DNA of 64,000 nt from Lonicera japonica (Eukaryota; Streptophyta; Magnoliopsida; Dipsacales; Caprifoliaceae). Below the pieces are notes generated by a model. That model did no database searches and had not been told where the DNA came from. It saw nothing but the letters and a program-made list of their open reading frames with translations. A program made the translations under genes and the position numbers. The stretch covers positions 50,822,783 to 50,886,782 of the forward strand of contig CM038464.1 in assembly GCA_021464415.1 (NCBI GenBank), read 5' to 3'. Position 1 is the first letter of the stretch, and every line of letters begins with the position of its first letter. Of this stretch, positions 1 through 10,852 are shown piece by piece.

Positions 1-129
1 CTTTCCCGGGTACTAAAATCCGTGAACCAAACGAGGCCTTAAAGTAAACAGCAATCGTAATAGTTTTCTTTAGTTGTTTAACTGTCTCATATATCAACCA
101 TTTGACAACTTTTATTTATATTTGTGCAG

Positions 130-3100
130 TCTCTATGGTTATGTTCTCGACCTTCGAACATTCGGTGAATTTAATTTATCAGAATGTAATTCAAAGAAAA
201 AAAGAAGATTGCTCACTAACTCAACAACTTGGGGTAACATGTTTAGCTGGCTATGCTGCTGGATCTGTTGGTAGCATTATTTCTAATCCTGCAGACAACA
301 TTGTTGCCTCCCTTAATACCAAAAAGGCCGATACCCTCAAGCTGGTAATGTATCTTGGTTATATTTCTTTGCTCAACCTTCTTTATACCAAATTGCTCTT
401 GTTGTTTATTTAATTTGGTTCCGTCATATAAACTAGGCCGTGAAGAGAATTGGGATTCTCAATTTATTTACGAGGAGTCTTCCAATTAGGATAATGCTTG
501 TTGGACCCGTTGTGACCATGCAATGGTTGTTCTTTGACACCATCAAAGTGCTAAGTGGATTGTAAGTGCAACTTCTCTTGTTGATTAAAGTTAATTCTTA
601 TCCTATGATTCACATGATTTTTTAAAATATTTAATTTAACATATTTTGCATATTCAGCATTTATTTTTTGTTATTCCCTTTGTTGTATCAAAACATCTCT
701 GATCTCTCTCTGTGTAGCGGGGTGGGGTAACACAATAGCTTCTTAGGAAGGTAAGGGGTAGTTGGTGTTCTTGGTGGGTTGTGCTGATTAATCCAAGAAA
801 ATAAAGGAATTGGCCGAGTGATAAAAGTGGATCTTTAAAGGTAGCAATGATGTTTGCTGACTAATGCATGGATCTAAACACTTTTTTAGAGAATGAAATA
901 AAAAAATGTATTCTGGTGCTGTTATGCTGTTTATAGAGGAAGAGGGGTGGGTGGAGGGTAAGAATATGGTGGTCTACTTTCTAAGCTTGGCTGCCTTATG
1001 CCAAGTATTTTCTTATGTCAATTCTGCTTTTATCCCCAAAAGGCCTCTTACTAAGTTGGACAAGTGGCCACATATATATAGCCCGTCAGTTATCAGTTAC
1101 CTAACCCACGTGATGTGGGATGAACACCCATTGTCTATAACACCTGCAAGTACCTACTGGGTACTGCAGCCACACCGGGACACATACAGTATTCTGCACA
1201 CCAATAGTGTCATTTATCAACAACTTAACTACCAATTTATATTAATCTTGGAAACACCCAAAAGACATCATGTAGGGACCTTGATGAACCATACCTCCGT
1301 TTTTGCCTTATAGAGAGCAAGATTATATTACAATATTTTTTGTGAGACATTAGCCTTCAAGTATAATTTTCTGACCAGGATTGTATGAAATAAAGACGAG
1401 AATTACTCAACTAAAACACAAAAGGATTTTGTAATTCATTTACTCCTTTGACTAAATAGGAAGGAAAACAAGTAGAATTACCCTAATACCCTCAAGTACC
1501 TTAAAAGAAGAAAAAAAACTCATGTCCAAAATTGTGGACAAAAAATATAGAGAATGAATGAATTATAGAGAATTGACAGGTGAAACAAGCTATGCCAAAA
1601 ATAGTTAACAAAGTAAAACTACCATAATAATTACTATCCCTCTAGCAAAGACTTATAACATGCAAAATTGGTAGTAAATTTGTAAAACAAAGATTCATTA
1701 TTGTTGAATTTAGAAATAATGTGTCAGCGCTATAGACCAATTTCCAATTTTTTTCCCCTGAAGTTATTAATAAGTTATAAAAACTACAAAGATATACTAA
1801 TTATATCTGCACAAAAAAAAAATGTTTTCAAGTTATGGCACATCCTGGAACAAAATCCATGTACCCACCCTGATCCTGCTCCAAAATTGAAATGCATAAT
1901 TTCATATAAATTCACAAATTCAAAAGAAAATAATGTATACCATTGCTTACATCTTTTTACTTTCATTTTGAACTAACCTTAAGGCAGTTGGGCTGAACCG
2001 GACAGGGCCGTGCCTACCTGCCCATTAGTCTGTATTGATATGAAACTCGGTTCATGTTCCTGCCTACTGGGCTGTCAGACTGCCCTTTGCCTCACTAATC
2101 TAGCAGGCCCTTCGAGCCCTATCAGATTTCCCTTGCATGGGCCATTTGCTCATCCTAATGTTTATTATTTACATTACTCTGTCTGTCCCAAATTAAAATT
2201 CCGCTTTCTTTTTCAGAGCATAATCAATGTACCAGTTGAATTTTATACAAAAGAATAGATAAAAGTGGAATGTGAGAGTCGTACTTCTCTCCCTCACTAT
2301 ATCATCATATATTCGTATATATAATACTTGATTAGGGTTTACATCGTAGAGCAAGATACCTGAAATACCCTTGAGACTAAAATCACACATAAACCCTATA
2401 TTCACTCAATAATGAAATAAATCATATTACTCTGTATCAAAACTCATGATCAGAAACAAGTTTTGTTCTAGACCCATTGATTCTGATGAAATTGTGGTAT
2501 TCTTAATTAGGGACGGAGGGAGTACCGATGTTTTATAAAATGAGAGGCGTATTTCAGACGTTTTGGACGAGTGAGGCGAGGCGTAAGCCTCGAGATGGAA
2601 CAAGGCGTACGCCTCAATTTTTAGAAGAAAAAAATGATAAAAAATTTATGAAATAATAACCCAACAAAATCTAAACAATAATAATAAATATTACTAAAAG
2701 TTAAACATATAAAATATATATATATATATCCTTTTCACTCCTCCCCTAATAACTTTATAACAAATATTACAAGTGCAAAACAGAAAAACATATATATTTA
2801 TTGACAAAATAAAAATAATTATTTAAAAAAAATATTATATATATATATATATTATGCAAACTTCAGGGGCAATAGTGCAACAAAGTAAACATTAGTAGCA
2901 ATTTCGTAATTATGCAAAATAGATTGCATTTTATTACTTGCCACGTGGGCTAGGGCTTATCAAATTGTGTGGCAAGTGTAATGTAAGTACAGTGTAGTAT
3001 ATGGGCTAGTACATGGAAGTAGAGTGTAGTACATCTGTACATGGACTAGTAATGTAATACATGGTCTTCTTCTTCTTTTACATGGGGTTCAGGGGTTTTT

Positions 3101-3558
3101 CTTCTTATTCTCAAGAAGTATTAAAAATGAAGTATAAAAAAATAGAAAAAGAAAAGGAAAAAACACAATTAAAAACACCACAAACTTGACTCGTCTCAAT
3201 TCAGACGCCTCACTCAAACGAGGTGTAAGCCTTAGATAAATCACCTGAGGAGAGATGAGGCCGATATCAAAGTAGTAGACGATTGGAACAACAGTGGACA
3301 ATAACAAAGCGGAATCCGGATAGTACTTCACATTTGATCTTCAGTAGCTATAAATGGATGTTATAGACAACAATTAACTTTCTGTTAAAAGTGCTAAAAC
3401 TACGGAATATTGATTGTAACGTGGTTACTCTCTTGCTTCTACATCATAACCAGATGTTAAATGTTTATCTTTGCAGGCCAACAAGTGGACATGTTAGCGC
3501 TGACGTATTAGAAGTAAAAGGAACAGCATCAACTACTCGAAATGAATTCTGCAGTTAA
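130..3558 (+). CDS. Mitochondrial phosphate carrier protein, 3' part (three exons)
   Basis: Mitochondrial carrier family protein that imports phosphate across the inner mitochondrial membrane; only the C-terminal part is in the window. Exons read from the sequence: 130-344 (acceptor TTTGTGCAG, donor GTAATG), 437-561 (donor GTAAGT) and 3477-3558 (acceptor TTTGCAG, stop TAA at 3556). Phases agree: the first enters with two bases of a split codon, the second is in phase 0, and the third supplies the last base of a Leu codon. The peptide contains SMVMFSTFEHSVNLIYQ, GVTCLAGYAAGSVGSIISNP (third carrier repeat, with the PAD signature after it), LFTRSLPIRIMLVGPVVTMQ and a tail starting LPTSGHVSADV. 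These are typical of the plant phosphate carrier (PHT3/MPT) group, and I lean to the MPT1-like branch. The last intron is about 2.9 kb and holds miniature elements. The 5' exons lie left of the window, so the start is not visible. Confidence 0.88.
2177..2522. mobile_element. Stowaway-type (Tc1/mariner) miniature element, 346 bp
   Basis: The left end CTCTGTCTGTCCCAAATTAA and the reverse complement of the right end, CTCCCTCCGTCCCTAATTAA, form terminal inverted repeats with a few mismatches. Both ends are flanked by TA (2175-2176 and 2523-2524). CTCCCTCCGT at the terminus plus a TA duplication is the classic Stowaway signature. It lies in the last intron of the phosphate carrier gene and has no coding capacity. 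Confidence 0.75.
2527..3270. mobile_element. Decayed hAT-like element fragment with 'aggcgtaagcct' words
   Basis: The left edge GATGTTTTATAAAATGAGAG resembles the CAGTGTTTTAAAA terminus of the element at 19549-20341, and both carry palindromic GAGGCGTAAGCCTC-type words. The right end is not clear (about 3190-3270 has GCCTCACTC and AGGTGTAAGCCTTAG), and I could not find a target duplication. Probably an old copy of the same family inside the carrier intron. Confidence 0.35.
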
Positions 3559-3960
3559 ACCCCATGTCTTAGTCCGGCTAAAAATTTCAAGAGGACACTA
3601 TCTGTTTTTCCAAGGAGAGAATTACTTTAGAGCTTTATTTAGATTTGTGAGTTGTTGCCATCACAGGCTTCTGTTTCATATCTATTATTAGACCAATACA
3701 ATTTTTTTTAAATGATACCGAACGAAAAAAAGGGCGAGGACAGTTTTGGCCAACTTTAGCTTTAGAGGATATATTCGATGTCGGCAATGTATATTAATAT
3801 ACGATATTGTTGATAGCTCATCTTCTTCTTGTTTGATCACCAGCACCCAAAGCTTTTGGCGTGTTTGTTGTGTATCTCTTGAACTGTAACACGCGATTTT
3901 GATAAAAATAATTGTTCATTCTTTAATTTATCTAAACCACTGTTCTATTTGATTCAGAAG

Positions 3961-4399
3961 GTATTGGCAATGTTCTAATTAACTGCTAGTGCATGCGCGG
4001 GCGGCAGATTTATGTTTATTTATACATTTAGGCCCCATTAGATAACGTGATGAAAAATACCAGGAAAAGTAATGTATTTTTTGTGTGAAAATAGAAAATA
4101 AGTTGAACGATGTGGTGAAATTTAAAAAATTTCCGCAAAACATAAAAGGATCGCAAAAATAAGCATGTGATAAAGAGTGTTTGACTACATCTTTCAACTT
4201 ACTTTTCGTCTTTTCACCTAAATTAGTTGTTTTTCTTATCATTTTTCATGTTGCGATTAAATGGAACTTAATATTACAACAATCTAACTTTAATATTGAA
4301 GGAATTGGCAGCGTTCTAAAAACTACTAGTGTCTAGGCAGGTGGCTGATTTTTGTTTATTTATACATTAATATTACACCACTAACTTTAATACTGAAAA
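3961..4399. repeat. Tandem duplication, one copy interrupted by a miniature element
   Basis: Copy 1 (3961-4299) and copy 2 (4300-4399) share GTTTATTTATACATT, CTAACTTTAATA and the preceding GGCA..GTTCTA..ACT.CTAGTG text at good but imperfect identity. Copy 1 is longer because it carries the 237 bp element at 4031-4267; copy 2 shows the uninterrupted junction. It lies just downstream of the phosphate carrier gene. Confidence 0.65.
4031..4267. mobile_element. Tourist-like (PIF/Harbinger) miniature element
   Basis: This 237 bp element is flanked on both sides by TTA (4028-4030 and 4268-4270). Its ends GGCCCCATTAGATAACG and GCGATTAAATGGAAC are imperfect inverted repeats. The neighbouring duplicated copy (4300-4399) lacks it and approximates the empty site. 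Internal text (GAAAATAAGTTG..., TTAGTTGTTTTTCTTATCATTTTTCATG) is shared with the elements at 31266, about 41850 and 45790, so it belongs to a family with at least four copies here. Confidence 0.6.
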
Positions 4400-5290
4400 A
4401 GATATTAGGCTTTTTTTTTTTTTTGTGTTTATTTTGGAATTAAGAAAATAGGCCCGCAGGCCGCACAAAGGAAAACAGATTATGGGGGCCTAAAACCACA
4501 GTACAAAACCTAGCTAACTTCCACCGGCGGCGAGGACACCCAATTCGGGGCCCGCCTACCTCTACTGGCATGCGCTGCTATACAATGCACGGCAATATTA
4601 AACTCTCTCGTAGCAAAAAGAATTATTTAGAGCCAATACGTCTCAACAGATTCCTAATATCAAAGCAACTGAAGAAATCTCCCAAGGAGGATCCGAAGAA
4701 GACTACTAAGTGCAGATCCTTACAATATGAGAAAATATAAGGCGTGGAGACGTTGAAGCTAGAAATCAAATAGCAAACTTTCCAAAGGGCAAAGAGTTTC
4801 AGCCATGAGAGCAGAGGAAGCCTTAACCAAGGGAGTCGTGAACCACTACTCCCACAGACACTGAACTGGAGGCCGAGTCAAAAGCTCCATAACAACTAGC
4901 CCAGAGGCCAACAAAATTAGGTGGAATTCCAACCGTAGAACGACAATCATGCTCAAGAGACAAGTCTTGGACGCGACCATGCACAAATTGGAAATACAGA
5001 AGTAGACAAAAACCTCAAAACCAACACAGAAGCATTAACTGGCTCTCGATTAAAAACGAAGTTGATTCTAGCAAGCCAAATAAACCAACTTGAAACAACC
5101 ACTTTGCTAATAAAAGAGAGCACCTCCTTGTTACACCCCCTTCGCATCAAGCAGATCCGATAACCAACCAACAGAGAACATTGTGTTCGCTTTAGTTCAC
5201 TGGGTCTAGGAAGACACTACTGCTCCAAACAAATCTGGTCCATTTGCACCTAAACAGAAGATGCTCGATAGTCTCAATCTGCATTCTGCA

Positions 5291-5524
5291 TGTTAGATTA
5301 GAAATTAGTTGTATATTAGAAATGAGTTGTATAGCATGCACCATTGTTGTAAAGCTTCTCCTTTCCCTTTATTCCATTCCTTTCCTTTATTCTTCTTGTC
5401 TCCCTCATGACTTAGGCTGTCATGTCTCCTCCTTCTCTTGTATATATTCAGGACATTTCCATTGTAAACAAATAGACATATGAATATTATCAAGAACAAT
5501 TTATTCTCTCTTTAGTTTTCTACA
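5291..5524 (+). repeat. Copia 5' LTR
   Basis: This 234 bp direct repeat is identical by eye to 10619-10852. It starts TGTTAGATTAG and ends TTTTCTACA. It carries a TATATATTC TATA-like word at about 5440-5450 that could serve as the element's promoter. It is preceded by CTGCA, the target duplication. Confidence 0.95.
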
Positions 5525-5536
5525 TGGTATCAGAGG
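5525..5536 (+). promoter_or_regulatory. Copia primer-binding site
   Basis: TGGTATCAGAGG follows the 5' LTR directly. It matches the 3' end of plant initiator tRNA-Met, the usual minus-strand primer of plant Copia elements. Confidence 0.9.
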
Positions 5537-5849
5537 GAGGTTAATTCTTCACCACCTCCACTTATTGCTACTCTGCCGTCTCCAAAACCACAGCATTCTC
5601 CTAACCAACCCCTACACCCAATAACCACCTTAAACACCACATACACCACATACAGACCTGCAACAGCTTCGTTCATCCCGTATATATATCCAAATCCATA
5701 AATAATCACATAATAATGATCCTACTGAGAAATCGATCCAAACCGCGTTTTAATCAACAGCTTTGACCACCGCACGCGCTCTCACGCGCCACCAACAACC
5801 ACGGCCAGAAACAGCGTCATTCTCACGCGCCTCTCAGTGAAGAAGAAAG

Positions 5850-6010
5850 ACACGTGGCTACCACGTCAGCCCTAGCGCCACGTGTCATCCAAATCAGCAG
5901 TCGTTCACTGCCACGTGGCATCCACGTCAGCGCCACGTGGCATCCACGTCAGCGACACGTGTCATCCCAGTCAACGCCACGTCAGCACCGGTCAACGCCA
6001 CGTCAGCGCC
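5850..6010 (+). repeat. ACGT/G-box-rich degenerate tandem repeats in the Copia leader
   Basis: Ten ACGT cores fall in about 155 bp, with repeating words such as CCACGTGGCATCCACGTCAG and GCCACGTCAGC. Five are perfect CACGTG palindromes (starting at 5851, 5879, 5912, 5934, 5956). CACGTG is the G-box bound by plant bZIP and bHLH factors. It lies in the transcribed leader between primer-binding site and polyprotein start, so any promoter role is inference. Confidence 0.8.
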
Positions 6011-6082
6011 ACATCATCTGTTAACGCCGTTTGTTTGCCGTTAGATGTTGACGGAATATTCCAGATTCCGTCAGATCTATTT

Positions 6083-6375
6083 ACAATTTAACCCTAAACG
6101 TTCTGATATTTCTGTTTTAGCCCCTAAACTTTCTGATATTTCTGTTTTAGCCTCTAAACTTTCTGATATTTCTGTTTTAGCCCTTAAACTTTCTAAACTT
6201 TTTGTTTTAGCCCGTACACCTTCTGATTTTCTTATTTTAACCCCTAAACCTTTTCTGATATTTCTGTTTTAGCCCCTAAAACTTTCTAAACCTTCTGTTT
6301 TAGCCCGTAAACCTTCTAATTTTTTATATTTTAGCCCTCAAACTTTCTGGTTCCGTTATTGTAGCTCCTAAATCT
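6083..6375 (+). repeat. About 30 bp tandem repeats in the Copia leader
   Basis: Repeating unit of the type CTAAACTTTCTGATATTTCT followed by GTTTTAGCC. The clearest copies are at 6093-6182, with several more diverged ones up to 6375. It reads open in one frame for part of its length, but that frame is only the repeat and has no protein character. Confidence 0.75.
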
Positions 6376-6394
6376 TCTGGTCTTGTGTTATCTC

Positions 6395-6397
<3 letters not shown>

Positions 6398-6437
<40 letters not shown>
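6398..6437 (+). repeat. 40-base A run upstream of the Copia polyprotein
   Basis: An uninterrupted run of 40 A lies about 50 bp before the likely polyprotein ATG at 6491. It translates as poly-lysine in the open frame, which makes an upstream start implausible. It could be a slippage-prone site or an assembly-sensitive stretch. Confidence 0.9.
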
Positions 6438-6440
<3 letters not shown>

Positions 6441-6490
6441 AATCCTACTCATTTTCTTTCACATTCTCCAGCAACCTCTTACCCAAGCCA

Positions 6491-9400
6491 ATGGAACGCA
6501 CTGAAATCTCTCGCCCAATTTCCATCATTCTCAATGGGCCCAACTATATTCACTGGTCTCAAGCCATGACTAGTTTCCTTCAAGCACGTCGAGTATGGCG
6601 TCTCATTACTGGAGAGGTTACCACACCAACCCAACAGCAAGATGAATCGGATGACAAATATGCTACAAGACAAGATGACTGGATTGCCAAAAATGGTGAT
6701 ATTATCACTTGGTGCCGCAATACTTCAATTCCTACCATCAGTCAACAATTTGGACGCTTCTCAACCGGAAAGGAAGTTTGGGACTTCTTGAAAATTAGAT
6801 ACACAACCAAGGATCTTGCTCACCAGTATCAACTGTTGACTTCTCTCCATGCCAAACGTCAACAACCTGGTCAAACCATTGATGAATTTCTATCTGAAAT
6901 GCAAATCCTTTGGGATCAATTGGCCTCTTCAGAACCCGTCTGGTCATGTCCCACCGATGCCTCCAAATTCATTGCTTACAGAGATCAACAGCAAGTGATG
7001 ACTCTTCTCATGGCACTTCATAACAAGTTTGAGACTGTCCGAGCGTCTCTCTTGCATCGCCACCCACTACCAACTCTTGATGATGTTGTTACCGCACTCC
7101 ATTTTGAAGAAACTCGACTTGGTACAAATTCTCAAATTTCATCCGAAGTACTTGCTGTCACACAATCTAAATCCACGAAATCATCCGATGTCTGCACCTA
7201 TTGCCATGAAACAACCCACGTATTACTCTATTGTCCTAAACGAGTGTGCAAGTATTGTCATAAGCGTGGACCAAAACATTGGGGTTCTGATTGCTACAAG
7301 AATCCTGGCAGAAAATCTAATGCCAAGTCTGTTACTGCTGCCGCCTCCAATTTACAGCCATCCAATCCAAATCCAGTCGTCACCAATAATGATCTTGCTG
7401 ATATGTTAAAACAGGTTTTATCTGGTTCGGCTAATGCAATGTCTGTAACTCCAGGTACCTCTTGGTATTTTGACTCCGGTTGCTGCAATCACATGACTTC
7501 TGATTCCACAATTTTTCTCTCCAAAAATTCTACCACACACATATCTCCTATTACAACTGCTGATGGCTCTTCTTTACCTGTCACCCACATTGGCCATATA
7601 TCAACATCCACGTTATCTCTTCCCTCTACTTTTCACATACCAAAATTGACTATTAATCTCATATCTGTTGGGCAACTCTGTGATCTTGGCCTTACTGTTT
7701 TATTCTCCTCTTCTGGTTGTCATGTGCAGGATCCACGGACGGGACAGGTTATTGGGATAGGCCGTAAAGTTGGTCGCATGTTCGAGCTTATCCATCTTCG
7801 CACACCACCACCTGTTCCCATCTCTACTCTTGCTGCTGCTCCCACCATTCCCACTTCATCCATGGATCTTTGGCACTCTCGGTTAGGCCATATGTCTATT
7901 GATAAGCTCATAACTCTTATTTCCACTGGTCGATTAGGAACTGTTAAGTCGGAAAATATTTCATGTTTGTCATGTCAACTGGGAAAACAACCAGCTTTAT
8001 CTTTCAATAAAAGTACTTCTCTTTCTTCCGCAGCTTTTGATCTTATTCATTCTGATGTATGGGGACCTTCTCCTCACGATACTATGGGAGGATCAAAATA
8101 TTTTGTTGTTTTTATAGATGACTACACCCGTTTTACATGGATATTTCTCATGAAAAATCGCTCTGAACTACCACAGCTATATTACCATTTTGCTCAAATG
8201 ATCCAAACTCAGTTTTCTCGACCAATAAAAATTTTTCGTGCTGACAATGCTATGGAATACAAAGAATCTAACTTTTTAAATTTTTTACGTCAGCAAGGCA
8301 CCATTTCTCAGTATTCTTGTCCTGGTACATCCCAACAAAACGGCCGTGCTGAACGTAAACACCGTCATATTCTTGACACTGTCCGCACACTTCTCATATC
8401 TAGTGGATGTCCTGAACGCTTCTGGGGGGAAGCGGCTCTTACTGCAGTATATACCATTAATCGCCATCCTATTCCTACCTTCCACAATCAATCACCTTAT
8501 GAGAGGTTGTATGGCAATACTCCTGACTATAATCCTCTCAAAGTTTTTGGATGTGCCTGTTTTGTCTTACTCCAGCCTCATGAACATTCAAAACTAGAAC
8601 CTCGTCTCGACTATGTTGCTTCCTAGGGTATGGGATAGAACATAAAGGCTATCGGTGCTGGGATCCTGTTTCAAAACGACTTCGTGTGTCTCGCCATGTC
8701 ATATTTTGGGAACACAAAATGTTCTCATCCATTTCCAAATTTCACGTCTCCAATCCTACCATTATCCCTTTTTTTACTAGCTCCACTGATGATCTCCATC
8801 CTCTCCACACATCTGTTACGCCCACATCTGAACCAGAACCTCCTGACTCTACCTCATCAAGTGAGATTTCCCTTCCCGCTGACTCTACCTCACCAAACCC
8901 TGACCCTAATTCATCCATCAACATATCTCCTGGGCCTGCCACGGACTATCCTAATGACACTGACTCGTCCACTGATCCGGCCATACAATCCATTCCTCGT
9001 CAGTCCACACGGGTAAGACAACTTCCTCATCATCTTCGTGACTATCACTGTTATTCCACTATTTTCTCTCACCATGAGCCTTCCTCTTATAAAGAGGCTA
9101 GTTCTAACCCACTATGGCAGCAAGCAATGACTGAGGAATTGCAGGCATTAGAAAAAGCCCAGACTTGGGAATTAGTCAACCTTCCACCAGGAAAGACAGC
9201 AGTTGGATGTAAATGGGTGTACAAAATCAAGACCAAATCAGATGGATCCATCGATCGATACAAAGCCCGACTTGTTGCAAAGGGTTTTAATCAAGAATAT
9301 GGCATTGACTATGAGGAAACTTTTGCACCAGTAGCTCGTCTAACTTCTGTCCGAAGCCTTATCGCTGTTGCCGCTATTCGCAAATGGAAACTTTTTCAGA

Positions 9401-10605
9401 TGGATGTAAAGAATGCATTCCTAAATGGTGATCTTTCAGAAGAAGTTTATATGAAACCTCCTCCAGGTTTTCATCACTCCTCCACTCAAGTGTGCAAACT
9501 CCGCCGTGCCTTGTATGGTCTAAAACAAGCCCCTCGTGCCTGGTTTGAAAAGTTTAGTTCTACTATTCAAACAATGGGTTTTACCTCTAGTGCTTATGAC
9601 TATGGGCTCTTCATCAGAAAGAGGACTACAGGTATTACACTTCTGGTTCTGTATGTAGATGACATGATTATTACCGGGGATGATACTAGTGGTATCTCTG
9701 AACTCAAACAATCTCTCAGTCGTCATTTTGAGATGAAAGATCTCGGTCGTCTAAACTATTTCTTAGGGCTTGAAGTGTTATCTGATTCTGCTGGTTACTA
9801 TCTCTCCCAAGCCAAATATGCTTCTGATCTTCTCAGTCGTGCGGGTATCACCGACTGCAAAACTGCGTCTACTCCGTTGGAAACAAGTACCAAACTTACT
9901 CCTCTTGATGGTACTCCTCTTAGTGATGCAACTTTGTATCGACAACTTGTTGGCAGCCTGGTCTACCTCACTGTCACTCGTCCGGACATTGCCCATGCCG
10001 TCCACATCGTCAGTCAATTTATGGCTGCTCCACGATCCACTCATTATACTGCCGTTCTTCGAATTCTCAGGTATATTAAAGGAACAATGTTTCATGGCTT
10101 GCAGTTCTTATCTACATCCTCCTTTGAACTACGTGCGTATTCAGATTCTGATTGGGCTGGTGATCCAACTGACAGACGATCAACTACCGGTTATTGCATA
10201 TTCTTAGGAGACTCGCTTATATCTTGGCGTAGTAAGAAACAAACACTAGTTTCTCGCTCTAGTACAGAGGCAGAATATCGTGCTCTGGCTGACACCGCTC
10301 AAGAAATTGTTTGGCTCCGTTGGCTCCTCTCGGACATGGGAGTTCCTCAACATCTCCCGACGGTGCTTAAATGTGATAATCAAAGTGCTATTCAGATTGC
10401 TCACAATGATGTGTTCCATGAACGAACAAAGCATATTGAGATTGACTGTCACTTCATTCGCCAGCATATATCCAGCAACACTATTCGTCTCATCCCCATC
10501 TCATCCATTGATCAACCAGCGGACATATTCACTAAAGTTCATCCGACAGGTCGCTTTCAGAATTTGCTTTTCAAACTCAAGCTGACCTCACATTTACCAC
10601 CTTGA
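6491..10605 (+). pseudogene. Copia Gag-Pol polyprotein gene with one frameshift
   Basis: Encodes the capsid protein and enzymes that copy and integrate the element. I start at ATG 6491 (MERTEISRPI) because the open frame upstream is only poly-lysine. In order: Gag (UBN2-like, about residues 15-210), zinc knuckle CX2CX4HX4C near residue 235 and a second variant knuckle CX2CX6HX4C near 253, protease DSG at about 328, integrase zinc-binding part (LWHSRLGH...CLSC, about 460-500), and integrase core with Asp near 522, Asp near 585 and Glu 36 residues later (D-D35-E intact). The first frame stops at 8624-8626. One missing base around 8600-8606 moves the reading to the other frame, which runs open to TGA at 10603. 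That part has reverse transcriptase (KARLVAKGF, QMDVKNAFLNG, LYVDD at about 9650) and RNase H (SDSDWAGD, SSTEAEYRAL). All catalytic motifs are present, so the shift looks like the only obvious lesion. Confidence 0.92.
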
Positions 10606-10610
10606 GTTTG

Positions 10611-10618
10611 AGGGGGGG
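10611..10618 (+). promoter_or_regulatory. Copia polypurine tract
   Basis: AGGGGGGG lies directly before the 3' LTR and just after the polyprotein stop. It primes plus-strand synthesis in LTR elements. Confidence 0.85.
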
Positions 10619-10852
10619 TGTTAGATTAGAAATTAGTTGTATATTAGAAATGAGTTGTATAGCATGCACCATTGTTGTAAAGCTTCTCCTTTCCCTTTAT
10701 TCCATTCCTTTCCTTTATTCTTCTTGTCTCCCTCATGACTTAGGCTGTCATGTCTCCTCCTTCTCTTGTATATATTCAGGACATTTCCATTGTAAACAAA
10801 TAGACATATGAATATTATCAAGAACAATTTATTCTCTCTTTAGTTTTCTACA
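10619..10852 (+). repeat. Copia 3' LTR
   Basis: 234 bp, identical by eye to the 5' LTR at 5291-5524. It is followed by the CTGCA target duplication (10853-10857), after which the interrupted LINE resumes. Confidence 0.95.

Larger units (their letters stand above)
562..3476 (+). other. Long last intron of the phosphate carrier gene
   Basis: This 2.9 kb stretch lies between two in-phase exons, starts with GTAAGT and ends with TTTGCAG. It has no coding signal of its own. Contents recognised are a Stowaway-type miniature element (2177-2522), a decayed element rich in AGGCGTAAGCCT-like words (about 2527-3270) and a GC-rich patch at about 1990-2130 that may be another element remnant. The rest is AT-rich and unassigned. 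Confidence 0.75.
5291..10852 (+). mobile_element. Ty1/Copia LTR retrotransposon, 5562 bp, recently inserted
   Basis: Full-length element inserted in the older LINE. The 5' LTR (5291-5524) and 3' LTR (10619-10852) are each 234 bp, start TGTTAG, end CTACA and look identical by eye. The target duplication CTGCA is perfect (5286-5290 and 10853-10857). A primer-binding site (TGGTATCAGAGG, 5525) and a polypurine tract (AGGGGGGG, 10611) are in place. The gene order protease, integrase, reverse transcriptase, RNase H defines Copia. Identical LTRs mean insertion was recent. The polyprotein has one frameshift near 8600, so this copy could move only with proteins from elsewhere. The short LTRs and length would suit the Ale/Retrofit group, but I cannot confirm the lineage by eye. 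Confidence 0.96.

Noticed and set aside
906..1313. Open frame of 135 codons in the phosphate carrier intron
   Set aside because: Composition and content have no protein-family character, and it sits wholly inside a well-bounded intron.
5305..5499. Antisense 64-codon frame found twice, here and at 10633-10827
   Set aside because: It is the reverse strand of the two identical Copia LTRs, so the repetition reflects the LTRs and not a gene.
6045..6272. Repetitive open frame with the word LSDISVLA
   Set aside because: It is the translation of the 30 bp tandem repeat in the Copia leader.
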